Part shown: in pieces, positions 62,432-64,000 of the stretch
Position numbering within the stretch: the first letter of the stretch is position 1
Layout of the letters: every line of letters starts with the position of its first letter
Origin: an uncultured Acidobacteriota bacterium
Lineage (GTDB): Bacteria; Acidobacteriota; Terriglobia; Bryobacterales; Bryobacteraceae
Direction: 5' to 3'
Length of the DNA stretch: 64,000 nucleotides
Assembly: GCA_902826685.1 (NCBI GenBank)
Contig: CADEFT010000017.1
Span: 1 to 64,000, forward strand
The notes under the pieces: generated by a model
What the model saw: the letters and a program-made list of their open reading frames with translations, nothing else
Told to the model about the DNA's origin: nothing
The model's database searches: none
Translations under genes and position numbers: made by a program

Positions 62432-63919
62432 TTAGTTGAACTGCTGGCGGCGCTTCTGTTGCTTCGGCTCGTCGGGCTGATCGCGGCGGCGCTGTTCGGC
62501 GGTGAATCCGATTTCCTCGTTGCGGCTGATGCGGCGGTGCGCGTGGAGGCCTTCGAGAACGAATTCGGCGGCGGAGACGCGTTCGGCATCCTCACTGCCC
62601 GGGCCGACGCCGAGCGCGGCGATCTTATCCATCAGCCCCTGCACCTCGCTTAGCATCTTGAGCGACTCGCGCGAACTGCTGGCGGTCTCCAGTTTCAGGT
62701 TACCGCCAAGATCGAAGAACTGAATGATCTGGCTCATGTTGACGCCTTCGAAATAGTTGCTGTAGACGCGCGCGACGGAAAGGCGAATCAACTCGCGGGC
62801 GATGGTCTCGGCGCCTTTGAGCTCGCCTTCGTATTCCAGCTCCATTTTGCCGGTCATGGAAGGCAGCGCTCCGTAGATGTCGGCGACGCGGGCGGCGGCG
62901 GTCTTTTCTCGGGCGCGAATGGCGCGCGCCTCGGCGTTGGAGGCGACGTTCTCGCTAACGGTGATGGGAAGGCGCTGGCTGACGCCTGATTTCTTGTCGA
63001 CGCGCTTGTCTTCGCGGGCGAGGAAGGCCACTTGCTCGATGACCTCCTGAATATAAGAAGGCATTTCAAGGGCGACGGGCGAGGCACGGCGCAACCAGGA
63101 CTCCTGGCGTGTAATCGAGATCCCATCGTCGAGCGTCAGAGGGTAGTGCGTTCGAATCTCGCTGCCGATGCGGTCCTTGAGCGGGGTAATGATTTTGCCG
63201 CGGGCGGTGTAGTCCTCGGGATTGGCGGTGAAGACGAGCAGGACGTCCAGGGGCAGGCGGACTGGATAGCCTTTGATTTGAACGTCGCCTTCCTGCATGA
63301 TGTTGAACAAGCCGACCTGGATCTTGCCCGCGAGATCCGGTAATTCGTTAATGGCGAAGATGCCGCGATTGGCGCGGGGAACCAGGCCGTAATGGATGGT
63401 AAGTTCGTCGGAGATGTCCTGGCCGCGGCGGGCCGCTTTAATCGGATCGATGTCGCCGATCATGTCGGCGATGGTGACATCGGGAGTGGCGAGCTTTTCG
63501 ACATACCGCTGTTCGGGGCTGAGCCAACTTATCGGTGTGTCGTCACCCATTTCGTGGATGAGGCCGATGGAATGGCGGGAGACCGGGCGGTATGGATTAT
63601 CGCGTATTTCGCTGCCGGAGACGTAGGGCATGGCGGGGTCGAGCAGGTTGGTGAGCAGACGGATGAGGCGCGTTTTCGCCTGGCCGCGAAGGCCGAGAAG
63701 GATGAAGTTGTGCCGGGACAGGACGGCATTGACGAGTTGCGGGACGACGGTGTCTTCATAGCCGACGATGCCGGGAAACAGCGGGCCGGTGCAGCCGAGC
63801 TTTGCGATGAGGTTCTCCCGGATTTCGTCTTTTACCGAACGCGAGACCAGCCGCTGTTCGGTGAATCGGGCATCGCGCCGGAGCGCACCCAAGGTTTTTG
63901 GCAACGCACTATCGATCAT
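62432..63919 (-). CDS. AAA+ ATPase, Mg-chelatase/MoxR-like
   Basis: 495 residues. Walker A variant GLRGQAKTRLIRLL; Walker B region GIFAINELPDL, where the usual DE is NE; then NIMQEGDVQIKGYPVRLPLDVLLVFTANPEDYTARGKIITPLKDRIGSEI, matching ChlI/BchI-like sensor and arginine-finger regions. The C-terminus carries charged helices. It is likely the motor for the downstream VWA protein. Asn in Walker B may slow hydrolysis. A start at 63919 gives a full-length protein, leaving only 81 bases to the window edge. Confidence 0.9.
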   Translation of the reverse strand: MIDSALPKTLGALRRDARFTEQRLVSRSVKDEIRENLIAKLGCTGPLFPGIVGYEDTVVPQLVNAVLSRHNFILLGLRGQAKTRLIRLLTNLLDPAMPYVSGSEIRDNPYRPVSRHSIGLIHEMGDDTPISWLSPEQRYVEKLATPDVTIADMIGDIDPIKAARRGQDISDELTIHYGLVPRANRGIFAINELPDLAGKIQVGLFNIMQEGDVQIKGYPVRLPLDVLLVFTANPEDYTARGKIITPLKDRIGSEIRTHYPLTLDDGISITRQESWLRRASPVALEMPSYIQEVIEQVAFLAREDKRVDKKSGVSQRLPITVSENVASNAEARAIRAREKTAAARVADIYGALPSMTGKMELEYEGELKGAETIARELIRLSVARVYSNYFEGVNMSQIIQFFDLGGNLKLETASSSRESLKMLSEVQGLMDKIAALGVGPGSEDAERVSAAEFVLEGLHAHRRISRNEEIGFTAEQRRRDQPDEPKQQKRRQQFN

Positions 63920-64000
63920 GCGGTTCCTCTCCTCCTAGCCAAGACATCTGGATTGTAGCAAAGGGTCTGAAGGGCACCTCCAAAGGGAACAGAACCGCAT
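63920..64000. other. Upstream region of AAA+ gene
   Basis: 81 bases up to the window edge. I see no gene or clear promoter. Confidence 0.4.

Overview
The window looks like a chromosome of a Solibacter/Bryobacter-type Acidobacteriota bacterium. This is an inference from gene content, because no rRNA or phylogenetic marker is present. The pointers are an ADOP-type orphan permease paired with a PadR regulator, Oar-like TonB-dependent receptors with Cna-B-like N-termini, DUF1552/DUF1592/DUF1501 secreted proteins, an acidobacterial-type VWFA protein, a CadC-like regulator with a TolB propeller, and PEP-CTERM proteins. Coding is dense and GC-rich, with many 4-base ATGA start/stop overlaps.

Positions 1-17.7 kb read as an accessory island. 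It is visibly less GC-rich and looser than the rest, and it ends with an excisionase-like gene and a tyrosine recombinase beside the 3' end of a tRNA-Thr(CGT) gene. It carries a MoxR-like ATPase cut by the window edge, a degenerate 27/27/33-nt tandem array (604-~1006), a terpene-cyclase-fold/DUF362 pair, a Myb/HTH protein, a PadR-ADOP pair with a long perfect dyad operator, and a five-gene set: ECF-like sigma factor, zinc-finger anti-sigma factor, TPR-CHAT protein, S41-like protein without its serine, and Oar-like receptor. A small methyltransferase precedes the integration genes.

Positions 17.7-33.5 kb look like ordinary chromosome: a DUF1552/cytochrome-like DUF1592 operon, a sugar isomerase-like protein, a VWFA protein, a tightly overlapping sulfatase / D-apionate-lactonase-like / GH5 operon, a Phd-PIN toxin-antitoxin pair with an 18-bp palindromic operator, a rhomboid protease, a receiver protein and a Wzx-like flippase.

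Positions 33.9-44.1 kb form a polysaccharide/PEP-CTERM locus. It has a UvrC-like protein at its edge, a BY-kinase, a 1256-residue fusion of a Wzz chain-length regulator to a TPR lipoprotein-like module, two paralogous PEP-CTERM proteins, a KdsC-like phosphatase and a GT-C-like membrane protein. A C-terminal processing protease, a CadC-like regulator and a duplicated retropepsin follow.

Positions 48.7-57 kb hold two of the more unusual signals. One is a block of degenerate repeats copied from the 3' end of a DinB-family gene that also encodes the tail of the convergent retropepsin. The other is a translationally coupled pair of a CapV-like patatin phospholipase and a protein with a deoxyribosyltransferase/TIR-like domain, TPRs and a SLOG-like domain, facing a second Rossmann-TPR protein. 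This is the best candidate here for an undescribed nucleotide-signalling or immune system. The window closes with a DUF1501 protein, a large Oar-like receptor and a VWA/AAA+ chelatase-like pair.
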